Of a stretch of DNA of 64,000 bases, positions 1 through 13,905 are shown in pieces. Within the stretch, counting starts at the first letter, position 1; each line of letters begins with the position of its first letter. The notes under the pieces were generated by a model. It was not told the origin of the DNA. It was given only the letters and a program-made list of their open reading frames with translations, and searched no databases. Source of the DNA: Melitaea cinxia (taxonomy: Eukaryota > Arthropoda > Insecta > Lepidoptera > Nymphalidae); assembly GCF_905220565.1 (NCBI RefSeq), contig NC_059398.1, positions 13,289,210-13,353,209 of the forward strand. The letters are read 5' to 3'. The position numbers and the translations under genes were made by a program.

Positions 1-32
1 TAATACATGATTTCATTTTGTTTTCAGTTCAG

Positions 33-505
33 CTCAGCCTATTGCGCTCAATGCTGGACATAGGCCTCCCCTAATTCGCGCCAGACATCCTGGTTTCCCG
101 CAAATCTCATCCAGCCTACACCGGCAATCTTACGTATATCGTCGGTCCAGCGGGCCGGAGTATATCTCACACTGCGTTTGCCAACATGCGGCCAGGGCAC
201 GTCTGCTCTAACGTCCATCGACCCTGTGATGGCTGTGTGACCACTGCCACTTCAACTTGCTTACTCTGAGGTCTATGTCGATTACTTTCGCTCTGAAGGG
301 AAAGGTCTCATTTTTAATCCTATCTTTGAGAGAGACCTCAACGATAGTCCGTTCCATTGCACGTTGAGGGACTTTAAGCTTGTTAACCAGTCCCTTCGTC
401 AGTGTCTACGTCTCAGCATCGTATGCTAACACAGACAGTACGCATTGCTCGAAGACTTTTGCCTTCAAGCAATGTGGAATCTTTAAAGTATTGATCAACA
501 CATTT
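33..505 (-). mobile_element. LINE ORF2 C-terminal fragment, decayed
   Basis: Read on the minus strand this is the end of a non-LTR retrotransposon polymerase. The clearest piece is ARWTDDIRKIAGVGW followed by RELGEAYVQH and a stop near 60. Upstream are QRAMERTIVEVSLKDRIKN and LKWQW-type motifs typical of the region behind the reverse transcriptase in lepidopteran LINEs. Several stops and frame changes break it, so it is a fossil. The terminal DNA, which contains GTCCAGCA and AGGCTGA, is the same tail seen in the repeats near 20.0, 21.1, 29.8 and 44.0 kb. The clade (RTE-like?) is inferred only. Confidence 0.8.
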
Positions 506-717
506 TAATTCAAACAGATATGATAAAATATTCTATCTTATTGGGCGTATATTTTGTAAGAGAGCTTTTGTGACAAAATAACTTGTCTACTGTTTTAATA
601 GTTAAGGAGTCAATAAGTCTGGACGTTATTGTATTAAGTATAGATGAATTCAGTTCACGTACTTGAGTCTAAGTATTAAGCCGATCATATCTCAAAAGAT
701 AATCATCTGCCACATAA

Positions 718-1584
718 TCACATAATTACATTTTAAAAGGTGAAGAGCTCCCTAGGAGTTCTACAATTAGAGATCTGGGTGTAATACATGACACCAAACT
801 CCTCTTCAATGCCCACATTGATAGTGTAGTTAGTAAAGCCACTAAAGCTTTGGGCTTTGTGATGCGTACTTCGGTGGACTTTATTAGAATCAAAACATTA
901 AAAATATTATATTGTTCACTTGTACGTAGTCACTTGGAGTACGCCTCGCAAATTTGGAATCCTAGGTATGGGACTTATATTGCACGCCTCGAAAATATTC
1001 AAAAGAAATTCCTAAAGTACATTTGTTTTAAATCAAATCAACCGTATGATTCTCGTAACTATGTAAACCTATGTAAAAAATACCATATTCTTCCTCTTGA
1101 ACTAAGAAGAGAAATCGCTGACTTAACTTATCTGTTTCATATTACTTCAAATCGAATAGACTGTCCTGAACTTTTGTCACAAATTACATTTAATATTCCA
1201 TCAAAAACATTGCGAAAAAATCCTTTAATTTACCTACCCTCCGTCTCCTCAAACTATAAACAAAATACTTTTCTCTGGCGAGCAGGTAATAAATTCAATA
1301 TGTTTGCGAATAAATTTGATATAGACCTCTTTGACACTAGCTGTGCGTCTGTTAGAAAGTTGATTAGCGACTCTTTCTTTAACTCTCTTTAGTTTTGTTG
1401 GTATTGTGATAACAACACTATTAAAGATACATTGATATGTCTTAGAGATAAAATGTGATATGTGGTTAGTGGTGTATTTCTGTGGTAGTTTCTGTTTCTA
1501 TATGTGGGGAACTATTATTGGCTTTATGTCTCTATGTAAATTTTGTATTTGTGAAAGTATTTTAGCTGTTGTTCCTCCTCAAAA

Positions 1585-1613
<29 letters not shown>
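718..1613 (+). mobile_element. 5'-truncated jockey/CR1-like LINE with (TAAA)n tail
   Basis: This is a 3' LINE fragment. An open polymerase end (721-1392) is followed by about 190 bp of AT-rich 3' UTR and a tail of TAAA/AAAT repeats at 1586-1613, the hallmark of target-primed insertion. The 5' boundary is not sharp and no target duplication was identified. It lies head to head with the minus-strand LINE fragment at 33-505. Confidence 0.75.
721..1392 (+). pseudogene. Reverse transcriptase C-terminal domain of a jockey/CR1-like LINE
   Basis: The frame is open for about 224 codons after a stop just upstream and has no convincing start codon, so it is a truncated polymerase rather than a gene. 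It begins with TIRDLGVIHDTKLLF-type sequence and continues through KALGFVMR, SLVRSHLEYASQIWNP and RLENIQKKFLKYI. These are the standard blocks after the RT catalytic region in jockey and CR1 LINEs. The catalytic FADD box and the endonuclease are missing. It ends naturally at TAG, shortly before the 3' UTR. The long undisrupted frame suggests a fairly young insertion. It cannot work alone. Confidence 0.8.
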
Positions 1614-1615
<2 letters not shown>

Positions 1616-2704
1616 TATCGTAATACAAACGTGTCGCAGGTAACAATTGAGCGATTAACAAAAGTGTCTCGCTTAGCCGCGACGCTTATTGTAGGAATGG
1701 TTTTCATAAATTTTGTAATACATACACTGTTATATTGGACGATTTTCGTGGATTTTCGACGCTTATTGCATGTATTTTGGGCATAAAAACTTACCACTTA
1801 AAAGATACAGTAATATGTTTGATTTTAGTTTGATTGTGATGAAATAAGTGTAAATCGATTTATGAAGACTTCTTAACTCATATGAAATATCTCAATAAAT
1901 TAAAGAAAAAAATTCATATTTTCAAGAAACTGTAAAACTTATGACATCATTAGCTTTGATATAAATATCTGGCAGAAAATTTGTATAGCGTGCAGTGAGT
2001 TTTCCGTTCCGCCCGTGACATTCACGAGGTCGAGTATTGTGCGAGGAAGACAAAGTATCATTCGAAACGTGGTCGAACTGTGACAGTGACAGGATGTCAC
2101 GCAACGCTTGTGACATCACAAGGTCAGAGCACGTGGACACGAGGTGATTTAATTATTCTTTGAATGAGTTTTAATACCTGAGCTAATGTTTGTTTTACGT
2201 AATTTTCTTTTTTCTGTCCATTGTTTATTAAAACATAATTAATATTTATAAACGCACTCGAAATCTAAAATTAGTTTTATTTAGTGATAGTTGTACTTAT
2301 ACAGCGCTATTTCGAAAACATTTTAGTTTTACAAAAATATTACACGACAATATTATCTCAAATGTCTATTTAAAACTGTGATAATTTAGTATATAATTTG
2401 CCTATTTACAATGTTAGAATATGTAAAGAACTTTTTGCCTTATTAAAACGAACAAATGTTAATAGCAGCGCAGCATAACCGTATAAATCGCGGTAAATAC
2501 AAAACAAAACACGGGTAAATTACGTAAATAAATAAATAGTTGACCTTTGAGTGGAAGGTCAATCGATGCGAGGTCAAACTGATTAGAACTAGGGGTTTAA
2601 ATGAAACACTCTTCACGTTATGAGATTATTACCTATAACTCATAGAAGTAATTTTTGTGAATCTTCAAAAGTTTTGAGTTATAATAACATTTAATTCGAA
2701 ACCT
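1614..2704. other. AT-rich non-coding stretch
   Basis: No gene recognised. About 1940-2150 is less AT-rich and open on the minus strand for 70 codons, but it shows no family motif or clear splice sites. Confidence 0.5.
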
Positions 2705-2770
2705 ATTATATAAATAAAAATGAATCGCTGCAATGTATCTATGCACATAACTTCCGCACGACTGCACAAA
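2705..2770 (+). mobile_element. Helitron 5' fragment
   Basis: ATAAAAATGAATCGCTG and the following GCACATAACTTCCGCAC resemble the 5' part of the short Helitron at 31437-31727. The 3' end is missing. Confidence 0.4.
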
Positions 2771-5511
2771 AAAAATAAATAAAAAATAAAATAAAATATG
2801 GTGGTACAAAATTAAGTGCAACATATTTATTTTGATTTTAATCACACTACCTTGGCTAATAATAAATTACATAAACCTGCAGACTTTTATTTTATTATAT
2901 AATACATTAATTGAGAATTTGGCGTAAAATAATAAAAAAATCACAGGACAAGGTTGGCAGCTCTGACATCGTACACCGTCAATGTCACGGTTCCATTCAC
3001 TGTTGGCAGTGATGTTACTACCGATAGCGATCCCGTATCTTCATAAACAAAATTTGATTTATCATTTTAAATATAAACGATGATGGTGATCAATAATTTT
3101 TTGTTTACTAGATTTTGTAGTCGCTTAAATCAGGCAGATATTTGGTTTTCTACAAGTATTGGTTTCTAGTCGGTATATCCTTGTTGATCTCTCCATCGTA
3201 CCTCGGAGAACAGGTAAAGCTTGCAGTTAGAATATTCAGACACAGAGGTTTAATTTTATCTTGTTGCGGGTATATCTCAGCCTATAGCGTAGCTGCGAGT
3301 TGGGTTAATTCCCAACCAATGCAGAAAGCATACGGCTTCTCTTAGCGATGGTATACTAGTAGCTTGTTTCAAACATATTTCCTAACTATTTTTCTACGCT
3401 GCGCTGTCGAGATTAAAATTTGTGGAAAGTGCCGAAAATGTTGCAGTTTTAGTCTGGACTTATTCGAAATTTTGAATTGTCGATATAGATATCCGTGTGT
3501 TTTTTTTTACATCTTGAATCTTTAGTATCTGCTGTTGAATGTTTATTTATTATTTCAGTACCTTTAGGTATTAAGATATTACTAATTTTGTACTAAAACA
3601 GAGTTAATACATTATTTTTATAAGAGTACCTGTGGAGCTTCTTACCGATTCTTCTCTGTATAATCTACATTCCAAATCGGTCGTAGCTTCAATTTTAAAA
3701 TTAATAATGACTTTTAAAATTTCAATTTATAAAATGACGATTCGAAAGTACTTTTGTAGCCTATTTGAAAGTTATTTTTGAATTTAATTTAGTAAAACAT
3801 TTTGCATTAATAATATTTTTTTGCATAACATTTTAAATTGTTATGTGTTTGTCTGTTAACTATAACACTTGCAAGATTTCAGTTCAGGTTTAGTTACGTT
3901 ACTATATATGTGGTTATTCAAAAGAAAAACGTAACACTTAATAAGATTACAGAGTCCGGGATTCTAATCCCGCGATACGGGACTAGCGTTATACGAATTG
4001 AAATCCCTAGCTGCCAGTTGGCACGCTCGGATGATCTCTGATACCGTGATGCATGACAAAGTTTATTTATATTATTTTTTGCTATAGACCGTAGCATATG
4101 ACGCTATTAGTGCAATGGAAAAGTTCCTAAATACTTTTTTTTTTAGTTTTTTTTGCGCTTTTAATGGCAATATACTCGTAGTTGATTTGGAGTGTTGGTC
4201 TTTTTTGTTAAAAGTAAAAAAAAAAAACAAAAAACATTATTTAATAACGTAAGTCGCATATGTTTTTGTTTATTTCTCCAGACACTATCAATAATTGAAT
4301 TCGTCAGTTAATATGTATTGAGGCTAATAGGCTAACAATTTTGAATAATTGCTTTATTTCAGTTAAACTATGTAAGGGTCACTTTTACATTTGTGTATTT
4401 TTGTAAACCAAAAACGTCATTTTAGTTAGAAATGAAAATAGTATCTATTAAATATGCTTCTAATATAAAAAAATTACTGCGTTATTTATTTATCGTTGTT
4501 AAAATTTGTCTAACTCGAGGCATTCTTTCGCAAATCATCTTAATTTTATTCAACCTTTTGACGTCGTCGCAAGATGACTTAATATGTAAATTAGAATTAA
4601 AATTCTCAGATATTCTTATTGACCTAATTTACTATGTTATACGTCATGTAATGTTTATTTAATTACACTGAATAAATTGTACCAAGTTAACTTTACATTA
4701 GATTAAGCCGATGTGTGGTTAATTTACATTAGTGACTCTCTTCGCTGAGTACGTAAAGCTGAATATTTTATGACGCAATGGATTATTACTCTTAATCTTG
4801 TAATACCTACTAGAAACCGTAATAAAATTGTATTTACGTTTTGTGAAATAGTATTTTACAATAAATGTTAAGATCTTGTATACTTTATATTTGTCTGTAT
4901 ATGACAGAAATAACTCTTAATATTTACTTTATATATTAACATGCAAGTCGTCTTTATGTAGAATTTTTTAGAAAGTTCTTTTATTTATACGTTATTGAAC
5001 ATTTTATTTTATTAATAATAGTGCAATAATGACTTTAATAAGAATGTGTAAGTTTTACGTACATTCATTGGTATCTTAACGAATATTCTTATCAAGGAAT
5101 GCGCAACACCCTTGACGGACGCTTTATTATTCGACAGTATTCTTTACAAAATAGCTTTGATCATTTTAAAAAGCATTTGTATACAAAGATATCAGAAAAT
5201 TTATATATTATATTATCTTACATCAAAACAAGCATATGGTATAACTCGAATTACATAAGTATCTAAGCTTATGTTAAACAGCTCTAGCGACGAAGCGAAG
5301 GTTAAAATCATTAGTCAGAATTATCGTCTAAACATTTTCGTTCATGAAAACGTTTTCAACATCATTTTGAATCAAACCCCTATTCTAAGTCATTTATAAT
5401 AATCCCAATGAATGATATAAATTTGGTTCAATCAATTTTACGTGAACAAGATACATATTCGTTTTATTTTGAGTTTAATAAATATCAGTAATAACCTTAA
5501 AATAAATCAAA
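2771..5511. other. AT-rich non-coding stretch
   Basis: Nothing gene-like was recognised. A short perfect hairpin CGGGATT-CT-AATCCCG lies near 3957-3972. Short open frames at 3142, 3838 and 4432 lack motifs and are low-complexity in composition. Confidence 0.5.
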
Positions 5512-5648
5512 ATGAATTGCCGAGATATATGTGCGCACAACTTCCGGACAACTGCAACAAATTGGGTCATTCTTTATTTATGTTTTTTTTTTGAGTTTTG
5601 CATAAAACATAAAAATATATTTATACGAATTTCGCCGGGTCAGATAGT
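5512..5648 (+). mobile_element. Decayed short Helitron
   Basis: The left part matches the GAATCGCTG/ACTTCCGGACAACTG family. The right end TTCGCCGGGTCAGATAGT is one change away from the TTCGCCGGGTCAGCTAGT terminus of the copy at 31437-31727. Non-coding and non-autonomous. Confidence 0.6.
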
Positions 5649-6095
5649 GCATGATACAAAACTATTGCTTTCAAAAACTTTAAATATGTGATGTAATTTT
5701 TTTTTTATTTCTTCAATGTGAATCAAAGTAAACTCCATACTTGGCAGAGGATGGGCGTTATAAGGAATGCCAATATCTATTGGCAATTGACACTTACCAA
5801 CAGTTAGTATTTAGTTCCTTTAACGTCACGCTCTTTAAATACAATAGATGGTATATTTCTCGTCAATTGTATATATTATAATAATATATAACTATTTCAG
5901 TTTCAGATAGTGTATATTTTGATAATCATCAGATTGGTAAACGATTTTTGCAAATTTGCATTATCCGCAATCCGTACCTTTCTGTGTTATACAAACCTTT
6001 ATGATAAAGGGCTTAGTTTAGGTTTGTTAACACAAAATTTTTAATTTAGAAATATAGCTTTTTAGTTCATATAATAATTATTATTTTTTTTTATG

Positions 6096-6290
6096 TCACT
6101 AGGTCGGCAAACAAGCGTACGGCTCACCTGATGGTAAGCGATTACCGTAGCTTATAGACACCTGCAACACCAGAAGCATCGCAAGCGCGTTGCCGACCCA
6201 ATTCCTAATCCCCCCAGGAGCTCTGGTCACCTTACTCACCAACAGGAACACAATACTGCTTGAAAACAATGCTTGAACTGCTTAAAGACA
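6096..6290 (-). repeat. Lepidopteran interspersed repeat (GTCGGCAAACAAGCG family)
   Basis: The sequence runs from AGGTCGGCAAACAAGCGTAC through GCAAGCGCGTTGCCGACCC to ACACAATACTGCTTGAAAAC. A diverged copy in the opposite orientation lies at 16620-16830. I recognise the pattern as a common lepidopteran LINE-derived repeat. It is much more GC-rich than its surroundings and has no reading frame. Confidence 0.75.
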
Positions 6291-7189
6291 AACAATTTGT
6301 TGTTATTATTAGAACATTAGCACGGTAGCTTCTTATTCTTCTATGCTGCAAAAAATCTCATGATCAATAGTAACATTAAAATTTGAAAATAATGTTGAAA
6401 TTTGTCTTACAAAAACACGAACAACAAATTGATTCTTATATTTGTTTTAATACTGTTGATTTACGGTTATGAGATTGTCTTTACCATACACATTCATAGA
6501 GACGTGTGACGGATGCAATTTGAGGCCACACGCTCCTCATCATCCAATATCCTTGTTGTAACCAGCTAACTGGTAACAACTGCCTATATTTAACACCCGC
6601 TAGCTGTGAACTAGTAATCACATCATTTGTTGGTTACTGTGCAAAAGCTTTCTAGAGTTTGTATTCAGTAATATTATGTTAAGATCTAGTAAGCATTTAA
6701 TATTCTTTTTTAGTTTATTTAAAAATGTTGCTAAGTTGATAATTTTATATAGATAAGTTTAGTATAAAACTGTCATGTACACATGTATCAAAAGTACCAA
6801 AATAAAAACAAAAAAAATAAAATATTGTTGTTTGTGACGAATACAAAATCACCGTAATGCAGTAACAAGATCTTTTTACGCTATATAATATAGGTAACAT
6901 ACGTTATACAATTATGTAGAACCTTCTTCATGTTTGAATTAAACTGTTGGTTGCAAATACTAATTTAACTTCGTAGAAAAAAAATTGACTTTTGTTTTAA
7001 TCAATCAAAATTAAAAAAAGACAAAATACAAAGAGGATATAACCACTACATAAAATAGCTGACCCATACGTTGTTCTGTCATATCTATACATATAATAAA
7101 ATGGTAAGAAAGTCAAAACTGTACGTTGAATATTTTTTAAAAGAATACTTGGGGTGTGATCTACAATCGATGCCGATGCCAAAAATATA
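6291..7189. other. AT-rich non-coding stretch
   Basis: No gene, RNA gene or clear repeat boundary recognised. Confidence 0.5.
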
Positions 7190-7503
7190 GTTTTTAGAAT
7201 TTTTGTCGGTTTGTCTGTATGTCCGGCATAAACTCAAAAAGTACTGCATGGATTTACTTCAAATTTTGCACGAATATTATTAAGAAGACGGGTCAACCTA
7301 TAGGCTACATATTATCACCTACGGGGAACAAGCAGTGAACCGTTATTTCTTCAACACATTCTGTAACAAAGTGTAATCTAACGACGCATATTTGAATGTT
7401 GTTGTTATTATGTTAATAGCTAGCTTCACACTGTAAATAAAGACATTCTGTAGTAAATTTAGTATCAGCATTGCACCCGTGCAAAGCCGGGGCGGGTCGC
7501 TAG
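7190..7503 (+). mobile_element. Non-autonomous Helitron
   Basis: It starts near TTTTTGTCGGTTTGTCTGTA and ends in GCAAAGCCGGGGCGGGTCGC followed by TAG, giving the CTAG 3' terminus expected of Helitrons. The CGAAGCCGGGGC-like end is shared with the copies ending at 33820 and 43079. The 5' edge is approximate. No Rep/helicase coding is present. Confidence 0.65.
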
Positions 7504-8644
7504 TAAATTACTAAAATTAAAAAATTGTGGTATGAAATATACTTTACGACCTATTTACCAAATTACCACAACCTACCTACCTATAACCTACCTACCAAAT
7601 TTACACAAACTACTTCATAAACATCGGTCAAGCCATTTCGGAAAAGTGCGTGACAACCACCACTACTACGTGACACGAGATTTTTATATTAGATTATTTT
7701 TGTGTAGCTATTTTCAAGATATTAAAAAAAAATATAAGACAATACACAAAAATATATTCCATTCAGCTATATTATGTTCTCATTTGATAAGACACAATAA
7801 ACGGGGCTTAAGTAGGGAGAAATGGCTTAGTGTGATGAATAAGCGTAGTAATCCTATTTGAGTTAACAAGATTGGCTTCAGAACCGATATTCGCGCGTTA
7901 GGTCTGATTAACGAATACTAAAATAAAACTAACTGAAATAGCTCATAAACGTACCACTAATGGGCAAACGCTACTCTAGTTTGGATCGGGGAAAAATTTG
8001 AAAAGAACGACAAATGATCGCTATCAGATGTCCATGATAACGACCAGGAACGAAGGTTTATTTGCTGTCCGGATACAATGGGTAACCACAAGTAAATACA
8101 CCCAGATTAGTATGAATAGAAATATGTGTTCAAAGAATCAAAGCCGCGACTGTCGATGTTAAGACAATTTCTCGCAAGCTACTTTAAAATCGTAGTCTAA
8201 ACGAATATAATGCAATGAAAGTTCATATTTTTATGGAAATTTCCAGCACAAGCTAATTTACCTCATGTTAAACTACCATCGTTGTCTATAAATACTTATC
8301 ACACCTTAGCAGCATATAAGTAGATTGATTATGTATTGTTAATGAACGAAAAAACTGTAGACCTTCTTCACTTCTTTACCACAACTAACGATATTAATAG
8401 AAATATCTGACATGTATTACATAATTCAAAATTATAAGATCATACGAGAAAACTTGAAGAGAATACGTTATATACATTTGAAATTTAAAAACCATTGTAA
8501 ATTTCTACCAATCGAGATTTCGATACGCCAAATAATGTTATATAGATATTGAATACACCTAATCTTTTTATAAAGCAATCCGAAGTGATGAGACGGACTT
8601 TGTTTAGAACGCTTTATTTAATTTTTCTATTTACCACGGAATAT
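7504..8644. other. AT-rich non-coding stretch
   Basis: A 109-codon open frame starts at 7532, but its composition is ordinary AT-rich sequence and no domain is visible. Parts of 7960-8060 contain CGATCGCTATCAGATG-like fragments of the SINE body seen at 8645-8985. Confidence 0.45.
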
Positions 8645-8985
8645 AAGAGCCAGTCAGTAATATCCCACTGCTGGCATAGGCCTCTTTCGCCAGGAGAAGG
8701 ACCAGAGCTTAATCCACAACGCTGCTCCAATGTGGGTTGGCGGATTTATTCCCTATTATGAGTAACGATCGTTATCAGGTGTACATGATAACAACCGGGA
8801 CCGATGGCTTAACGTGCTCTCCGAGGCACGGTGAAGAGACCCACAAAAACTGCACAAACATCCAGACCACGGCAAACATCTTTATGGCCAATAAAAATGT
8901 TTGTCATGTGCGGGGATCGAACCCGAAACCACCAGCGCAACAGCCACAAACTAGTGCTGTGGACCGTTGCGTCAACGTGGAATAT
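8645..8985 (-). mobile_element. tRNA-headed composite SINE
   Basis: On the minus strand it begins with a tRNA-like head (GGGTTCGATCCCCGCAC is a good B box). The body carries the TAACGATCGTTACTCATA motif and a GC-rich end with CCGCCAACCCACATTGGAGC and CAGTGGGATATTAC. The same body recurs at 18186-18312, 26490-26800 and, in part, 32690-32775. It would be transcribed by RNA polymerase III from its internal boxes. Non-coding. Confidence 0.7.
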
Positions 8986-11900
8986 AATAGCAGGATAAAC
9001 GTTAATTCTCTATAGGTTACTTATTAAATTTACAGCGTTTTTTGTGAAGGTTTCATTTATAATTAATTATATTTGCTTGTTTTATATTTAAACTAAATTA
9101 CGAAACACACTTGTATGATCCTAAATTACGATCGATATTTAATTTAAGATTAATTATAAAAATTTCTATACATCATCTTAATAACCTGTCAGTGCGTCTT
9201 AGTTATCTGTTTTATCTTCCACTTTTTTTAAGTTGATTTTTTTGTGATCTTAAATCTCTTAACACATTAAATTAGCTCTTGGAACGTCTACAACGTTTAT
9301 TATTAATTTGGCAAACACTTCATCACGTGCCGACTTATTACATTTTAGACGAAACGTGACTTAAACTTTAAACAGTCTGTTCGTAATGTTAATGTAACAA
9401 TGATATGTCGTTTTATTTGTTATTGTGATGTAAAATTTTGCTCGTAATTTTAACATTAAATAAAAAAAGTGTATGTACTTATGTACGCACGTAATAAGTT
9501 ATCCTTCATTGGCTAGCTAATTCACGTTGCTAATTTCTTCCTTGACTACCTAACTACAGAGTGTCGGTTTTTTGTGACGGTATGCGCGCGCATCGTAAAA
9601 ATTTACTCTCATCATTTTTCCCTCACGCGCCAAAATAAGTATAACTTCATTAAACAATTAATTTGGTTTATTGCATTTCCAGTATCTTGATGTTTTTGTT
9701 TACCTCTCTAGTTAGGCAATAATGAATACAATGGATGACGTCAATTCATAGGGTCATTAAAATTAGTGTTGAAACTCAAATCTATAGACCTAGTTAGACT
9801 ATAAGTATATGTTCATAATAACGATTTTAATGTTTTTTTTTTGTTATATTTTAGGTCGTAAAAAAGAAAAACTTTCAAGGGTATTAAAAGCGCATCCATT
9901 GATGTTTAAGTTGGAAACAAGGCAGCAGAAATTCGTTGGCAGTTTTGAATAAATGCCAGATGAAACGGTGGAATAACATTCACGTTTTGGCATTCGAGTA
10001 TCGCACAAATGATCGGTTATCTCGCTTTTTGATGAAGATAAAGGAATAAATTAATATCCACATGACGCATTCGTGCAGGTAATGTGGGCGTTTTCGTATG
10101 TAATTATTTTCGTTTGATGTCGAGTTATTAAAACGTTTTACACGAATGCTTGCTTCGATATATTAGTTTGTGTTGTAATGAATCATAATTGTGTTGTGTT
10201 ATTGTTTCAGATGTTTCGTTAGTGTTATATGTTTATTGGTGATAACTACACTTATCGTTTCAAATAATTTTATGTTAGTGTTTAATCAGAAGAGTTAAAT
10301 AAATATGGGTTGTGATTACAAGATTATTTCGTTATTTATTTAGGATATTTTTCTTTGTTTCTATGTGTTCAGAAATTTGCATACAATAAAAAAGTCAATC
10401 AATTTAGTTAGGTATCATTCATAAAAGCTAAAAAGTTGGAAATATCAATATTTTGTATTACTTTTTTAGCTCAATATGAAAGAAAAAGATCGATGTTTTT
10501 TTCCTTATACGCAAGTAAATAATTACGTTGAAAATACTTTTTCTAGTCTTCTTTTACCGATAACATAACATTGAAATAGTTTGCTTTCTATGTAATGACC
10601 TTCAAGTTATTATTGTCTGCGCTACTGCGCTATTTAAGTATAATAGTAGTATATCATAATACTATAATGTATGCTAATTATATTTACATATTAAGCTATT
10701 TATTAGCATATATATATATATAATAAAGATGTCTAAACTCTTAACTAGACGACCCCCGAAGATTTACTCTCTGTGACATCAATGGTTTATCTTCAGTAAT
10801 TAGTCGTATCTTAATTTTTTTTATCATTTACACATAATTATTAGGATAAAAAACTATAATTACGAAATGACTCGTTTGAAATGAAATAATTAATTAAATA
10901 TTTATGTTTCATTTACTAAAATAATTTCGTATTTGTACTAATGCATTTAGAAGTACTAAGTTTATCTTGGCATTGACTTTGAAACCACTTTAATTCGCAT
11001 TATAGCACGAGTTGGCTCGTTTTCTCTTGATGTATCAATTAACTAAACTACTCTTTGAGTTAATTTAAGTATATTTTTACATTTATTTACTTAAAAAAGT
11101 TATTCCTTTGTTAAAAAATATTCTCAACTTTTTAATTAGATCTTTACTTAATACATCATGGTACATTTTTATGTACCGTGAACTGTTTCTACCTTTTCAT
11201 ATTGTAATAAGCATTTGAAAATGTATATAAGGAACACTTAATATAAAGTCACAGTATTTAAATATTGTTGTACTAAAAAAATACATCTCCCATGATGGCA
11301 GCCTTTATTTACTTCAACGAAGTATAATTGCGTTTTCTATTACATTCATTTACACAAATTAGATGATATTACACAGCCTATAAAATTCTTACGATTGTAG
11401 AGATGTAATACATAAATGATTTATCAATAAACGTAACTTTAACTTAATTTTTTATACCTTATGTAGGTTCTCTATTTATCGAGTCATCGATATTCATTCA
11501 AAATTTTAATACTTTTTAGATGACCGATCAATAACATGTCTATTATATTACAGTGAACAATATGTACAAGTAGTTCTGTTTTTTCATTGAGCAAATAGTT
11601 TTATTGCGTGCTTATCGAACGATCTCGGAATACGTATGTAATTTTGATATTGTCGATCGCTATTTTATTGTTACTGAAATATTTTTTTAAGAATATATTT
11701 TAATTGAGAGTGAATAAGAATCTCAATTGGAATTGTATTTTGTGTACGTGTTGTATTTAATACGTAAATAGAATAGCGACATATTACAAAGTATAATTAT
11801 TTAAATTATATTATCAAGGTTTAAAAAAATAAGCGACACTTAAACATAAGATGATACACACACGATAAACACTAAATAATTTGTGATTGTAATAATATAA

Positions 11901-13176
11901 TAAATAATATAATTATAACTTAAGAAAATGCTTATGTATATTCTAACGTATTTCGATCATTAATATATTTACGTATTTATGTTGTTGTGTCGTTACTATA
12001 ATTAAGGAAATTGTTATAATCACTCACATTTTATAATAAGCTTTTAAAAATTACGAAAATAAGTTTTAATTAGGTTTCTATGAAATCCACATTTTAATTA
12101 TAAATACAGATTATATTAATTAAAATCGAAACAAGAGTTCCTACCTCGGAAGCAAAAAATAACAAAAAAAAAGTTTATTAAAGGAGACCTGCTTCACTCT
12201 AAAAAAAAAATTAAAAATTTAATTAATGACGTTGCGATAATTATTTCCGAATTAAAATTAACTCTCAAGAAGGGAAAGTTGCTTTTCTCTCATAAAAAAG
12301 CTTGGAAACTTAACCATCTTCGTGAAGTAAGGGAGTTGAATTTAGGCCAGACTGGTTGAAAAGGCTAGGCATTGATTAATCGTACTCGACTTTATACATA
12401 AGAAGTTTTGGGAGTCCTTTTACTACAATAATATTTATACACGTATATAAAGTAAGATCCTTAAAAGCTATGTTAGTTTTTTATAATAAATTTCATACAT
12501 AATTATTAGTGTAAATTATTTTTTCTTTTGCGGGTACTTTGCTTTTTTATATGGCATCAAACTGTTTAATCAGTCAATCAAGCATTACGTTATTAAATAA
12601 TTTTTTACCATTTAAAATTTTGATGAAAATTTTAAACTAATCACAGGTCAAAAAAAAAAAGATTAGCAATGATATATATCTATGTATGACGGATTGCTTA
12701 ACCAATACAACCATTTCCTTCCGATTCTAAATAATCACCGTCATTTTTATTAAGTGAATTCGGGGTCACGGCGTACATTGGGCGATGGGCCGCAACCGTG
12801 ACAATACCTTGACATGGTTACGTGGTCTAATCATCTAATAACCTATGTTCATTCAATTTTTACCGCGATTGTACTGCGTTCAATGACATAATTATATTGT
12901 TTGTTACCTTTCACAATCAACATGTAATTATTAAAAAAAAAAATATATATATATATATGTGTTTTTAAACGACAGGCTAGGTTTTAAGATTAGCGTTCTT
13001 ACAAGCAAACTCATTAGCTTTATTAAATTAGTATAAATTAAAAATGGATGCTTAACTGACAAATAATATACAGAAAGTTTAAAGATTAACATTAGAAATA
13101 TAGGGTATATTTATTAGCAAGTTAAAATTTATATGACACACAATACGCTTTTAACTTATTTGTAAGACATCAGCTA

Positions 13177-13212
<36 letters not shown>

Positions 13213-13905
13213 ATATAACATCTTCTAAAGAAAAAGAGAAATATTAAGCTATAAATTATGTTTCGTAATATGTTACAACATACAATTCGCATACATTTAA
13301 AATACTCTACAGTATCTTAATGCACGTATTTGTTTCAGAGCTTTTGTTGTGAAATGTAAGTTACAAAATTACCAGTATGGAGTGTAGTATAGGAAATGTA
13401 AAATAATCACTAAATATACAAATATAATTATACATTTAGCGGAACAACAATGTGGTCGTATCGACAACAAAAATATGTTCACATTAAAAAAAATTAAAAA
13501 AAATGATCTGTAATAGAATAAAAGCCTTATCCATTCACATTTACGTATTAAGCAATCTGAAAAATTATGATATAATTCCGACCTTTAAATATGATATTCA
13601 GATACTGAATTTCAGCGATATACTGAAAAATAAACTAAACCTATTGACCTGGATACTAAGTTGGACGCGGGCCATGACCGTTAAGCTACGTACGTTGATA
13701 CACTGATTAATAGCTCTGCTGTTTACTTGTTAAAATCTGGCTTGAAATTATTAATATATAGTTATGATATAGCTTGTTATACATAATATAATATGTATTT
13801 ATATTTATACAATGAAACGTTAAGAACAGAAGAAGTTTAAAACCCATCAGGGCTGTCTAAAAAAATGTGATGCATAAGTAATTTATCTCAAGGAAAATTA
13901 TAAAA
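8986..13905. other. AT-rich non-coding stretch with microsatellites
   Basis: Mostly featureless AT-rich DNA. It includes TA-type microsatellites near 10702, 12943 and 13181-13208. A possible exon is listed separately at 9856-10078. A GTCACGG/CCGTGAC inverted pair lies near 12765-12800. Confidence 0.5.
9856..10078 (+). other. Possible internal exon (splice-site bounded)
   Basis: A pyrimidine-rich stretch ending in TTATATTTTAG (to 9855) resembles a splice acceptor, and GTGCAG/GTAATG at 10073-10084 resembles a donor. The 223 bp between are richer in purines than the flanks. One frame stays open for about 31 codons and then stops, so if this is an exon it is untranslated or the 3' part of an ORF. 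No homology was recognised; weak. Confidence 0.2.

Noticed and set aside
7532..7861. 109-codon open frame
   Set aside because: Low-complexity start (repeated CCTACCTAC codons), AT-driven composition, no motif, directly behind a Helitron end.
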